From NCBI GenBank assembly GCA_947630215.1, contig CANRGX010000010.1, positions 1 through 58,310 of the forward strand: a stretch of DNA of 58,310 nucleotides, in the 5' to 3' direction. The stretch comes from an uncultured Eisenbergiella sp. (GTDB taxonomy: Bacteria; Bacillota; Clostridia; Lachnospirales; Lachnospiraceae). Made by a program: the position numbers and the translations under genes. The notes under the pieces are model-generated. The model did no database searches, was not told the DNA's origin, and saw nothing but the letters and a program-made list of their open reading frames with translations. Of the stretch, positions 44,330 through 53,076 are shown in pieces. Positions within the stretch are counted from its first letter, which is position 1. Each line of letters starts with the position of its first letter.

Positions 44330-46102
44330 TCACTCCTTTCCGGACACGGCGGCCTGATAGGTACCGTTCTGAATGTCTTTGGGGATTTCTCCGTACTGGT
44401 GGTAAAAGGCGCTGGCGTAATAACCGCCCTTTTCCATCAGCTCCTGGTGCGTGCCCCGCTCGATGATCCGCCCGTTGTCCATGACCAGGATCAGATCCGC
44501 GTCCTTGATGGAGGAAATGCGGTAGGCGATGACAAAGGTGGTACAGCGGCCGCCCAGCTTTTTGAGCTGTTCCTGTATGTAGCTTTCCGTTTCCATATCG
44601 ACTGCGGAGGTGGTATCGTCCAAAATCAGGATGGAGGGTTTTTTCAAAAGGGCCCGGGCCAGAGAGATGCGCTGTTTTTGTCCGCCGGACAGTCCCACGC
44701 CCCGCTCGCCCACGATGGTATCGTAGCCGTCCGGCAGTTTCTGGATGAAATGGTTGGCGTCCGCCATAATCGCCGCCTGCTTGATCTCCTCAAACGGACA
44801 GTCGGGGCGGCCGTAGGAGATGTTGCCTTCGATGGTGTCGGAAAACAGGAAAATATCCTGCATGGCCATGCCGATGTTGTCCCGCAGCTCGTAGAGATTC
44901 AGGTCCTTTACGTTGACGCCGTCCACCAGCACTTCGCCGTCCGTAGCGTCCACGAAACGGCACAGCAGATTCATCACCGTGGACTTGCCCGCGCCGGTAG
45001 AGCCCAGAATGCCCACGGTCTGTCCCTTCTTGGCGGTGAAGCTGATATTTTTTACAATGACCTCATCGTCCGCGGTATAGGAGACGTTTCTAAATTCCAC
45101 GTTCCCCTCGAAGTATTTGCGATCCACCGGGGCGGAGGGCATTTTGATGTGGGGCTCCTCCGTGTAGGTGGCGTAGATCTTTTCCACCGAGGTGGTAAAG
45201 CGGTGGATGTCGTTGATCCACCATCCCACCATACGCAGCGGCGTGTTGAGCATCCACAGATAGCCGTTGACCGTTACCAGATTGCCCAGCGTGATGTCGC
45301 CCTGAATGACCATCCAGCCGCCGTAGAGCATCAGAATGACGTTGAGCATATGGGAAAACAGTTCAAAGACAGGCAGATGCTTCATCCAGACGCGGGAGGA
45401 GGACAGCTGCGCTTCCATGTAGGCGTCGTTTTCCCGGTTGAATTTTTCGATTTCAAAGTCCTCCTTGGCGAAGGCCTTTACCACCCGGTTGCCGCTGATG
45501 TTTTCCTGTACGAAAGCGTTGAGAGAAGAAAAGCGCTCCCGGATCACCTGAAAGGTGGGACGCACTTCCTTCGACTGCAGGATCGTGTTGAGCGCGGTAA
45601 AGGGCAGTACCAGCAGCATACACAGCGCCAGTCTCACATCCACGGTGAAAATCATAAACAGGGCGAAGCCAAACTGCAGGGTATTTTCATAGACCGTGTA
45701 GATGATCAGCGCCACAAAATGCCGGATGGCGTCCATATCGCCGGTCTGGCGGCTCATCAGATCGCCGGTTTTCTTCTTATTATAGAAGGCGAAATCCTCC
45801 AGCAGCAGTTTCTGATAGACCGCGTTGCGCATGTCGTACAGGACGCCCTGGGAGCAGGTCTCAAAAATGAGCTGGTAAAAATAACGGGAAATGCCGCGCA
45901 CCGCCGTGACAATGAGAAGGGTGGCAATCAGCGCCGGCAGCAGGGAAAGGTTCCCGCCCCGGATTACGTCGTCCACAATGCGGCCCGAAATATAGGGGTT
46001 GATAATGGACATGGCGGAGATAAAAGTGGTCAGGATCAATCCGCCGAGAATTGCGAAACGGTATTTTCGTAAAAAACTCCAGAACCATCGCATGGGCGTC
46101 AT
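44330..46102 (-). CDS. ABC exporter half-transporter with degenerate ATP site
   Basis: A 590-residue half-transporter: six membrane helices then an ATPase with Walker A GSTGAGKST and signature LSGGQKQRISLARALL. The catalytic residues are altered: Walker B is ILILDDTTSAVD (Asp in place of Glu) and the switch loop is VIAYRISSI (Tyr in place of His). This matches the degenerate subunit of heterodimeric exporters such as TM287/288 or BmrCD. ATG 46102 (MTPMRWFW) follows AAAGGGGA; an open extension to 46177 lacks a start with a binding site. It is first gene of the operon and divergent from the AraC regulator. Confidence 0.9.
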   Translation of the reverse strand: MTPMRWFWSFLRKYRFAILGGLILTTFISAMSIINPYISGRIVDDVIRGGNLSLLPALIATLLIVTAVRGISRYFYQLIFETCSQGVLYDMRNAVYQKLLLEDFAFYNKKKTGDLMSRQTGDMDAIRHFVALIIYTVYENTLQFGFALFMIFTVDVRLALCMLLVLPFTALNTILQSKEVRPTFQVIRERFSSLNAFVQENISGNRVVKAFAKEDFEIEKFNRENDAYMEAQLSSSRVWMKHLPVFELFSHMLNVILMLYGGWMVIQGDITLGNLVTVNGYLWMLNTPLRMVGWWINDIHRFTTSVEKIYATYTEEPHIKMPSAPVDRKYFEGNVEFRNVSYTADDEVIVKNISFTAKKGQTVGILGSTGAGKSTVMNLLCRFVDATDGEVLVDGVNVKDLNLYELRDNIGMAMQDIFLFSDTIEGNISYGRPDCPFEEIKQAAIMADANHFIQKLPDGYDTIVGERGVGLSGGQKQRISLARALLKKPSILILDDTTSAVDMETESYIQEQLKKLGGRCTTFVIAYRISSIKDADLILVMDNGRIIERGTHQELMEKGGYYASAFYHQYGEIPKDIQNGTYQAAVSGKE

Positions 46103-46179
46103 AAGAGAATCCCCTTTCTTCTTGAAAACACACAATTCCTTCCCGGCAGGACACAACCCTTCGGGGAAGGGCAACACGA

Positions 46180-46199
46180 ATTATTTTAGCGAAAATAAT
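46180..46199. promoter_or_regulatory. Perfect inverted repeat between the divergent ABC and AraC genes
   Basis: ATTATTTT (46180-46187) and AAAATAAT (46192-46199) flank AGCG. It sits about 80 bp from each start codon. On the minus strand TAAAAT within it could act as a -10 box. It may be a regulator site for the exporter operon. Confidence 0.45.
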
Positions 46200-46271
46200 A
46201 TAAAAAGGAATGTACTTTCTTGTTTGTTTCATGTAAGATATTGTCATGAAGACAGAGTGCGGAGGTGCAGG

Positions 46272-47120
46272 GTGAAACAGGAGGATACGTTGCTGCAGCA
46301 GGGGTTCGATCCCACTTTTTTGTTCACCTGGAAAGGGATCCGGACGGTGGACGAGAAAAAATACCACGCCCACGAGTATCTGGAGCTGTGCTATGTCCAG
46401 TCGGGACGGGGAACCTATCGGATCGACGGGGAGATCTATGCCATTTCCGAAGGGGATCTGTTGATTTTAAACGCGGGGAGCTATCACCAGGCGCTGGTGA
46501 AAAATCCGAAGGAAACCAGGATGGAATTTTTCGTGGGACTGACGGATCTGCATTTAAACGGCTTTCTGCCCAACTGCCTGCCGGTGCCAGAGGACGGACC
46601 GGTGGTACATACTTCCGGGGATCTGCGGCTGAAGCTGAGCAAGCTGTGCGTCTCCATGGAGGCCGAAAAGTCCCAGAGCCGCTGCGGGCGCTATTACATG
46701 ATGAAAAGCTATGCCATGCAGATGCTGCTTTTGCTGCTGCGGGAACGGGAGCAGCCCCAGAAGCAGACCCCGTCCGGCCAGTATACCTTTGACTCGGTGA
46801 GCCGCAAGGAGATAGTGGAGAAGATCGTGGACTATTTCGAGGATCACTTTGCCGAACGGATTTCCCTGGATCAGATTGCGGGGAATATGTATCTGAGTCC
46901 CTTTTACATTTCCCGGATTTTTAAAAAGGAGACGGGAGACACGCCGATTCACTATCTGATCGATATTCGGATGGAGAAGGCCATGGAGCTGCTCAGAAGC
47001 GAGCCGGGCGTCAGCATTCAGGAGGTCGCCCAGCGCGTGGGATATGACGACGCCTATCATTTCAGCAAGCTGTTCAAAAAGAAATTCGGCGTTTCGCCGT
47101 CTGCCGCCAGACGGCAGTAA
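46272..47120 (+). CDS. AraC-family transcriptional regulator with cupin sensor
   Basis: A 282-residue regulator. The N-terminal half is an AraC-type cupin (HAHEYLELCYVQSGRGTYRI and EGDLLILNAGSYHQAL) that binds a small ligand, often a sugar. The C-terminal 100 residues hold two HTH motifs: ISLDQIAGNMYLSPFYISRI and SIQEVAQRVGYDDAYHFSKL, then FKKKFGVSPSAARR. Start GTG 46272 follows GGAGGTG. It is divergent from the ABC exporter and upstream of the sugar-type permeases, so it may regulate either. Confidence 0.9.
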   Translation: MKQEDTLLQQGFDPTFLFTWKGIRTVDEKKYHAHEYLELCYVQSGRGTYRIDGEIYAISEGDLLILNAGSYHQALVKNPKETRMEFFVGLTDLHLNGFLPNCLPVPEDGPVVHTSGDLRLKLSKLCVSMEAEKSQSRCGRYYMMKSYAMQMLLLLLREREQPQKQTPSGQYTFDSVSRKEIVEKIVDYFEDHFAERISLDQIAGNMYLSPFYISRIFKKETGDTPIHYLIDIRMEKAMELLRSEPGVSIQEVAQRVGYDDAYHFSKLFKKKFGVSPSAARRQ

Positions 47121-47137
47121 GACTGTTTTTCTGCATG

Positions 47138-47167
47138 GGGCAGGCCCTGTCCGGACAGGGCCTGCCC
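47138..47167 (+). terminator. Terminator of the AraC gene
   Basis: GGGCAGGCCCTGTCC (47138-47152) is followed immediately by its exact complement GGACAGGGCCTGCCC (47153-47167) and then TATTTGT. It is a 30-bp perfect palindrome; the hairpin must open a few central pairs. Confidence 0.8.
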
Positions 47168-47266
47168 TATTTGTCTGTCCTGCTTTCCCACAAACCGTGG
47201 TTTTCTTTGTTTAGAGACTGCTTAGAGGCGGCCCTGTTAAGATGGATCCCAACAGGAGAAGAACGA

Positions 47267-48103
47267 ATGAAACGAAAAAAAGAGCGGCTGCACTTTGCCT
47301 TCTTTCTTCTGCCGGGTTTTCTGGGGATCTGCGTCTTTACCCTCCTTCCCTTTCTGGATGTGGTCAGACGTTCCTTTACCACGGCGGTCACGGGAGAGTT
47401 TGTGGGCCTGAACAATTACAGGAGAATATTTGCGAACCGGGCTTTTTTGCTGGCGGTAAAAAATACGGCCCGCTTTACGGGCGTCTGCCTGCCCCTCCTG
47501 CTGGGACTGGGCCTTTTTGCGGCCATCCTGCTGTCCCGGCTGCCCGGGGCGCAGTTCTGGAAATCCGTGTTCCTTCTGCCCATGGCGATGCCCTCCGTCA
47601 CGGTGGTTTTGATATGGAAGATGGTATTTTTGGAGGGCGGATTTTTGAACCGGGCGCTTGGCACGCGGATCGATTTTATGGGGACAGGACTTTCATTCTG
47701 GGTGCTGGTGTTCAGCTATGTGTGGAAAAACCTGGGGTATACGGTGGTGCTCTGGCTGGCGGGGATCAATGGCGTGCCTTCCGATACGGTAGAAGCCGCG
47801 CGGGTGGACGGCGCAGGTCAGATCCGGATATGGCGGTCCGTCATACTGCCCCAGTTAAAAGGGCCGTTTTACACCATTACGGTGCTGTCCTTTCTGAATA
47901 CCTTCAAATCCTTCCGGGAAGCCTATCTGGTGGGCGGCGCCTATCCCCAGGAAAGAATGTATCTGCTGTCCCATCTGTTCAACAACTGGTTCGCGGCGCT
48001 GGATCTGGACAAGATGGCCGCCGGGGCGGTCTGCATGGCGGCAGTACTGCTGGGCTTTATCCTGCTGTTTTCTGCGCTGCTTTTACGGGGGGAGAAGGAA
48101 TGA
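47267..48103 (+). CDS. Carbohydrate-type ABC permease (MalF-like)
   Basis: A 278-residue membrane permease with about six helices. The N-terminal helix contains PGFLGICVFTLLPFLDVV. The EAA coupling loop is visible as AARVDGAGQIRIWRSVILPQ, which contacts an ATPase. Family 1 sugar permeases normally come with a solute-binding protein; none is adjacent. The start follows AGGAGAAGAACG. It overlaps the second permease gene by four bases (ATGA). Confidence 0.88.
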   Translation: MKRKKERLHFAFFLLPGFLGICVFTLLPFLDVVRRSFTTAVTGEFVGLNNYRRIFANRAFLLAVKNTARFTGVCLPLLLGLGLFAAILLSRLPGAQFWKSVFLLPMAMPSVTVVLIWKMVFLEGGFLNRALGTRIDFMGTGLSFWVLVFSYVWKNLGYTVVLWLAGINGVPSDTVEAARVDGAGQIRIWRSVILPQLKGPFYTITVLSFLNTFKSFREAYLVGGAYPQERMYLLSHLFNNWFAALDLDKMAAGAVCMAAVLLGFILLFSALLLRGEKE

Positions 48104-48987
48104 GAAGGGATCGACGCAAAAGGCGTCTGTTTTGCCGGATCAGGAAAATCCTGACGGACGCATATGTTTCCTGCCTGCTGGCGCTTCCGGGCATTCTGAT
48201 GGTGATGCCCGTGATCCTTCTTTTGTCCGGATCGCTTATGAGCGCCCAGGAGCTGAAGGAAGCCTTTGGCCCGCTCTGGGAGGGGGACGGCTGGCTGACC
48301 TGGAGGTTTCTGCCGCACTATCCCACGCTGTCCCATTACATAAAGCTGCTCTTTTTTACACCGCAGTTTCTGAACGCGTTCTGGAATTCCGTTTTTCTGG
48401 TGACGGTCATTTTGTTTTTCCAGCTTTTGTTGGCCGTACCGGCGGCCTGGGCCTTTGCCGTTTACCGCTTCCGGTTCAGCCGGTTTCTGTTCACGGTATA
48501 TATTGTGCTGATGCTGATGCCGTTCCAGGTAACAATGCTGTCACAATATATTATTTTAAATGACATAAATGTCATGAATACCCATCTGGCGCTTCTGATT
48601 CCGGCGGCCTTTTCCACCTTTCCGGTATTTTTGATCTATCGGGGCTTTTGCGATATTCCAAGGGATTTGCTGGAGGCGGGCCGGATCGACGGCGCGGGGG
48701 AGCTGGGGCTTTTTTTGCGCATGGGTCTGCCCCTTTCCTCCGGCAGTATTCTGGCGGCCGGTGTCCTGGGGTTTTTGGAGTACTGGAATATGATAGAGCA
48801 GCCGCTGGCTTTTTTGCAGGATCAGTCGCTGTGGCCGCTGTCTCTGTATCTGCCGGCGGACGCGGCCGGGCAGGAGGGGGAAGCCTTCGCGGCTTCCGTG
48901 CTCCTTTTGCTTCCCGCTGTGTTTGTTTTTTTGCTGGGGCGGGAGTATCTGGAAAAAGGGATTGTGGCGTCTGCGCTGAAAGAATGA
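48100..48987 (+). CDS. Carbohydrate-type ABC permease (MalG-like)
   Basis: A 295-residue permease with about six helices. The first helix region is CLLALPGILMVMPVILLLSG, and the coupling loop EAGRIDGAGELGLFLRMGLP has the EAA pattern. The periplasmic loop after the first helix is typical of MalG-type partners. It is the second gene in an operon with the MalF-like permease, with the HlyD-like adaptor 10 bp downstream. The ATPase and binding protein must be encoded elsewhere. Confidence 0.88.
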   Translation: MRRDRRKRRLFCRIRKILTDAYVSCLLALPGILMVMPVILLLSGSLMSAQELKEAFGPLWEGDGWLTWRFLPHYPTLSHYIKLLFFTPQFLNAFWNSVFLVTVILFFQLLLAVPAAWAFAVYRFRFSRFLFTVYIVLMLMPFQVTMLSQYIILNDINVMNTHLALLIPAAFSTFPVFLIYRGFCDIPRDLLEAGRIDGAGELGLFLRMGLPLSSGSILAAGVLGFLEYWNMIEQPLAFLQDQSLWPLSLYLPADAAGQEGEAFAASVLLLLPAVFVFLLGREYLEKGIVASALKE

Positions 48988-48997
48988 GGAGGGAAGT

Positions 48998-50359
48998 ATG
49001 AAGCCGAAAAAAGTGTTGGCAGGTCTGGGGATTTTTTTGCTGGGAATGGTTCTGTGTACGCTTCTTTCCCGCGGGATTTACGCCTCCGCGCTGCCGCAGG
49101 TCACGCTGGAGAGCGCAAAGCGCAACGCCCTCATCCATCAGGTGAGGGCAAACGGCAACGTGAGACAGGGGCGGGAACTGGCGCTTTCCATAGAACCGGG
49201 GATCCGCGTGTCGGAGATTCTGGTGATGGAGGGGGACAGCGTGACGGCGGGACAACCTCTGTTCTCGCTGGATTTGGATCATGTCAGAGAACTGATGGCC
49301 CAGAATGAACAGGAGATCAACAGACAGCGGCTTTCCCTGGCCACCCTGCAGCATAACACGGAACTGGCCGCAGAGCAGAAAAATGAGGAGATGCTGCGGG
49401 CGGGGCAGGATTTTCTGTGGGATCGGCAGCAGGCGGCCATCCTTTTGGAACGGGCACAGGAGGATAAAGAACAGGCGGAGCGGGAACTGGCCGAAATCGA
49501 GGCCGAAAGGCCGGAAAACGGCGAGGACGATCCCGGTTACGAACTGTGGGAGAACGAGTGGAAGGCGCAGCTGGACGCGGTAAAGGCGGCCCGGCGGGCA
49601 TTGGAGGACGCCCAGAATACAGTTTTGGAAACAGAGACAAAAAGCGAGCGGGCGCTGGCGGACGCCCTGTCCCAGGAGATGACGGACGCTGCCATGGGCA
49701 CCGGCAGGATGGAGCTGGACGCGCTGTATGACAGACAGGCCCTGCTGCAGGAAATCCTGGACAGCGACGGACTGGTCTGGGCGGACCGGGACGGCACGGT
49801 GATTGAGATGATGGTTTCGCCGGGAGAACCCACGCCGTCCGGCTGTGCGGTGCTGTTTGCGGACGCAAAGTCTCCGTTTTATTTTTCGGTCCTGCTGGAC
49901 GCAGAGCAGAAAAAATATGTGGAGCCGGGCATGGAGGTGAAGGTCACGCTGGGAGGCAGCGGGGCGGATCAGACGCTTTCTTTGACCATGGACTATCTGA
50001 CGGAGCTGGACAGCGCGCCCGGGACCTTTTCCGGACTGGTAAAGCTGCCCGAGGGCACGGGACGGATCGGCCAGACCGGGACGCTGGAGGTTTCCGTACA
50101 GTCGGAAATCTTCCCCTGCTGTGTGCCGCTGGAAGCGCTGCATCAGGACGCCAATCAGAACTGGTTCGTCTACGTCATGGAGGAGCGGCCCACCATGCTG
50201 GGCACGGAGCCGGTGGCGGCAAAACGGGTGGTAAAGCTATTGGATCAAAACGAACGGCTGGCCGCGATAGAGCAGGGCGCGATAGACGGGACGGAGCAGG
50301 TCATCGTGGGCACGACAAAGGAATTTGCGGACGGGGACGTGGTGCGAAAAAAAGAATGA
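48998..50359 (+). CDS. HlyD/MacA-like membrane-fusion adaptor protein
   Basis: A 453-residue protein with one N-terminal anchor helix (VLAGLGIFLLGMVLCTLL) and an extracytoplasmic body. A biotinyl-lipoyl-like hybrid motif is split around a long coiled coil: first half GIRVSEILVMEGDSVTAGQP (about 65-85), helical hairpin (about 95-240), second half DGTVIEMMVSPGEPT. A beta-barrel and membrane-proximal domain follow (FPCCVPLEALHQDANQNWFV, YVMEERP). Such adaptors normally serve exporters of the MacB or RND type, so coupling to sugar-type import permeases is odd. GGAGGGAAG precedes ATG 48998. Confidence 0.85.
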   Translation: MKPKKVLAGLGIFLLGMVLCTLLSRGIYASALPQVTLESAKRNALIHQVRANGNVRQGRELALSIEPGIRVSEILVMEGDSVTAGQPLFSLDLDHVRELMAQNEQEINRQRLSLATLQHNTELAAEQKNEEMLRAGQDFLWDRQQAAILLERAQEDKEQAERELAEIEAERPENGEDDPGYELWENEWKAQLDAVKAARRALEDAQNTVLETETKSERALADALSQEMTDAAMGTGRMELDALYDRQALLQEILDSDGLVWADRDGTVIEMMVSPGEPTPSGCAVLFADAKSPFYFSVLLDAEQKKYVEPGMEVKVTLGGSGADQTLSLTMDYLTELDSAPGTFSGLVKLPEGTGRIGQTGTLEVSVQSEIFPCCVPLEALHQDANQNWFVYVMEERPTMLGTEPVAAKRVVKLLDQNERLAAIEQGAIDGTEQVIVGTTKEFADGDVVRKKE

Positions 50360-50493
50360 ACAGAGAAAAAAATTTCCAAAACAGAAAAAAATGAGGAAAT
50401 CCCATAGTGCTGCCGGGAAAAAGATGATATACTGGAAGAAAATACGGCGGGGGTCGGACAACGGCACCCTGCGCCACAAAGGAGGCAGCGGGA

Positions 50494-51819
50494 ATGGGAA
50501 TTTTAAAAGTCGGGATCGACGCGGCCAGAAGCGTGCTTTCGGATCAGTGGAGGGAGTATTTCTATTGCTCCGCCCTGGATGCGGACGTTTTGGTCAAAAA
50601 AGGGGAGTGCCGCAGGAAAAAGGGCCTGTTTTCCAAGGAAAGCGATAACCTGATCAGCAACGGATCCATCATTGCCGTCAACGAGGGACAGTGTATGATG
50701 ATCGTGGATCAGGGCACCGTAGTGGATATCTGCGCCCAGGCGGGAGAATTTGTGTACGATACCTCCACCGAGCCCAGCGTTTTTTACGGGGATCTGAAGG
50801 AGAGCGTAAAGGAGAGCTTCCGGCAGTTTGGCCGCCGCGTTTCCATGGGGGGAGACACGGGCAAGGATCAGCGCGTTTATTTCTTCAATACCAAGGAGAT
50901 TACAGGGAACAAATACGGGACGGTAAACACCGTTCCTTTCCGGGTTGTGGACGCCAATATCGGTCTGGATATCGACATTGCCATCCGCTGCCACGGCGAG
51001 TATGCCTACCGGATAGAGGATCCCGTTCTTTTCTATAAGAATATCTGCGGCAATGTGGAAGGGGAGTTTCACAGAAGCCGGATCGATTCCCAGCTTAAGA
51101 GCGAACTTCTGACGGCTCTGCAGCCGGCGTTTGCCAAAATTTCGGAAATGGGAATCCGCTACAGCGCCCTGCCGGGTCATGCGGACGATTTGTCCCGCGC
51201 GCTCAACGAAGTGCTTTCCGAACAGTGGGGGCAGCGTTACGGGATTGCCATTACCGCCTTCGGCGTCAACTCCGTGACCGCGTCGGAGGAAGACGAGAAG
51301 ATGATCAAGGAGCTGCAGCGCAACGCGGCGTTTCGGAATCCCGGAATGGCGGCGGCCCAGCTGGTAGGCGCCCAGGCGGCGGCCATGCAGCAGGCGGCTT
51401 CCAATCAGAGTGCCGGGCCGATGATGGCCTTTGCCGGCATGAATATGGCGGCGCAGGCGGGCGGTATGAACGCCATGGATCTGTTCGCCCTGGATCGACA
51501 GGCGCAAAGCCAGGCGGCACAGTCGGCCCGGGGACAGAGTACACCGGAGGCGCAGGGGTGGACCTGCAGCTGCGGCGCGACGGGCAATACCGGGAAATTC
51601 TGCAGCGAATGCGGAAAACCCAGGCCCGCCGGGGAGGACACCTGGACCTGCAGCTGCGGCGCCGTCAACACCGGAAAGTTCTGCAGCGAGTGCGGAAAGC
51701 CCAGGCCGACAGCGGCGTTTCGGTGCAGCAAATGCGGCTGGGAGCCGGAGGATCCGGCCCACCTGCCCAAGTTTTGCCCGGAATGCGGCGACCCGTTTGA
51801 TGAAAACGACAGGAAATAA
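50494..51819 (+). CDS. SPFH/band 7 domain protein with C-terminal zinc ribbons
   Basis: A 441-residue protein of the SPFH 'virion core-like' family. The SPFH domain (about 20-285) has LISNGSIIAVNEGQCMMIVD and the conserved core through GIAITAFGVNSVTASEEDEK. A Met/Ala/Gln-rich linker (about 290-350) joins three zinc ribbons: CSCGATGNTGKFCSECGKP, CSCGAVNTGKFCSECGKP and CSKCGWEP...FCPECGDP. No membrane helix is seen; relatives are thought to associate with membranes or stress responses. The start has AAAGGAGG upstream. It is paired with the zinc-ribbon membrane gene 31 bp downstream. A weak TATACT lies at 50430-50435. Confidence 0.85.
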   Translation: MGILKVGIDAARSVLSDQWREYFYCSALDADVLVKKGECRRKKGLFSKESDNLISNGSIIAVNEGQCMMIVDQGTVVDICAQAGEFVYDTSTEPSVFYGDLKESVKESFRQFGRRVSMGGDTGKDQRVYFFNTKEITGNKYGTVNTVPFRVVDANIGLDIDIAIRCHGEYAYRIEDPVLFYKNICGNVEGEFHRSRIDSQLKSELLTALQPAFAKISEMGIRYSALPGHADDLSRALNEVLSEQWGQRYGIAITAFGVNSVTASEEDEKMIKELQRNAAFRNPGMAAAQLVGAQAAAMQQAASNQSAGPMMAFAGMNMAAQAGGMNAMDLFALDRQAQSQAAQSARGQSTPEAQGWTCSCGATGNTGKFCSECGKPRPAGEDTWTCSCGAVNTGKFCSECGKPRPTAAFRCSKCGWEPEDPAHLPKFCPECGDPFDENDRK

Positions 51820-51850
51820 TTTCCTGCCGCCGGAATAAAGGAGTGCCGAT

Positions 51851-53029
51851 ATGTCGGAGAAAATATGGACGGATACCGGAGAGGCTCTGGATTTGGAAAA
51901 AACCAGAGAGGAAACGGATCGGAAATGCCCGCAGTGCGGCGGCGTGATGGATTTTGATCCCCAGACCGGCGGGATGCACTGTCCCTACTGCGATTATACG
52001 GAGGCCATTCCCGCCGCTGACGGAACGGAGAGGGAAGCGGCGGAGGAACTGGATTTTGAAAGCGCCCTGCACAAGGAAAACTGTGACTGGGGCGTAAAGA
52101 AAAAGGTAATTATCTGCAAGGCCTGCGGTGCGCAGTCGGTTTACGATGCGCTGCAGATCGCCGAGAAATGCCCCTACTGCGGTTCCAATCAGGTCATGGA
52201 GGAAACGGACAGCGAAACCATGGCGCCGGGCGGCGTGGTGCCCTTTGCGGTGACGGTAAAGGAGGCAGCGGCAAAATTTACGGCCTGGATCCGGCGCAGG
52301 CTTTTCTGCCCCAGGGCAGCCAAGATAAGCGCCAGACCCGATGCCTTCCGGGGCGTGTACCTGCCCTATTGGACCTTCGATGCCCATACGGTCAGCGATT
52401 ACAGCGGGCAATATGGGATCGACCGGCGCGTGCAGGATCGGAACGGACAGACGCGCGTGGTCACGGACTGGTACCCTTGTGGAGGGCGCTACCGGGAAGA
52501 TATTGATGACGAACTGATTCTGGGGTCCACCCGCTACGACGCATCCCTGATGCGGGAGGTGGAGCCGTTCCACACCCAGGACAACAAAGCCTATCAGCCG
52601 GAGTATGTGGCGGGATTTGCCGCGGAGCGCTACTCCCTGGGCTTAAAAGAGGCATGGGAGAAGGCGAAGGCCCTGATCGGCCGCAAAATCCGGGCGAATA
52701 TCGAGGCGCAGATCCGCGGGCAGTACCGGGCGGATCACACGCGCATCAACAGCGTCCGAACCGCGTATTCCGCCGTCACCTACAAGTATTTGCTCCTGCC
52801 CGTCTGGCTCTCCTCTTACCGGTACAAGGGGAAGCTCTATCATTTTATGGTCAACGGGCAGTCCGGCAAGGCGGGAGGGCAGACGCCCGTTTCCGCCATG
52901 CGCGTCGCGGTGGCCGTATTGGCCGTACTGGCGATCTTTTTGCTGGTTTCCGATTACGCGGCCTACGGCGGGATTGCGCTTTTTGTGGCGGCAGCGCTGG
53001 CCCTGGGCTGTTACGTGCTCAAACAGTGA
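51851..53029 (+). CDS. Zinc-ribbon protein with C-terminal membrane helices
   Basis: A 392-residue protein. Zinc ribbon 1 (about 26-50) is CPQCGGVMDFDPQTGGMHC and CPYC. Zinc ribbon 2 (about 92-117) is CKACGAQ...CPYCGSNQ. A middle domain (about 130-330) has LPYWTFDAHTVSDYSGQYG and LLPVWLSSYRYKGKLYHFMV. Two hydrophobic helices lie at the C-terminus (VAVAVLAVLAIFLLVSDYAA, ALFVAAALALGCYVL). This layout is annotated as a TFIIB-type zinc-ribbon protein in Firmicutes, and it commonly sits beside the SPFH gene as here. The function is unknown. GGAG precedes ATG 51851. Confidence 0.8.
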   Translation: MSEKIWTDTGEALDLEKTREETDRKCPQCGGVMDFDPQTGGMHCPYCDYTEAIPAADGTEREAAEELDFESALHKENCDWGVKKKVIICKACGAQSVYDALQIAEKCPYCGSNQVMEETDSETMAPGGVVPFAVTVKEAAAKFTAWIRRRLFCPRAAKISARPDAFRGVYLPYWTFDAHTVSDYSGQYGIDRRVQDRNGQTRVVTDWYPCGGRYREDIDDELILGSTRYDASLMREVEPFHTQDNKAYQPEYVAGFAAERYSLGLKEAWEKAKALIGRKIRANIEAQIRGQYRADHTRINSVRTAYSAVTYKYLLLPVWLSSYRYKGKLYHFMVNGQSGKAGGQTPVSAMRVAVAVLAVLAIFLLVSDYAAYGGIALFVAAALALGCYVLKQ

Positions 53030-53076
53030 TTGTTTTGCCTTACGGAACAGGATAGGATATAAAAAAGAAAGGAGCT

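Noticed and set aside
44309-46072. Plus-strand frame of 587 codons opposite the degenerate ABC half-transporter
   Set aside because: His/Asp/Gln-rich antisense translation; the minus strand carries complete ABC motifs.
48572-50143. Antisense frame of 523 codons opposite the permease and adaptor genes
   Set aside because: No domain or start signal; shadow of the adaptor coiled coil.
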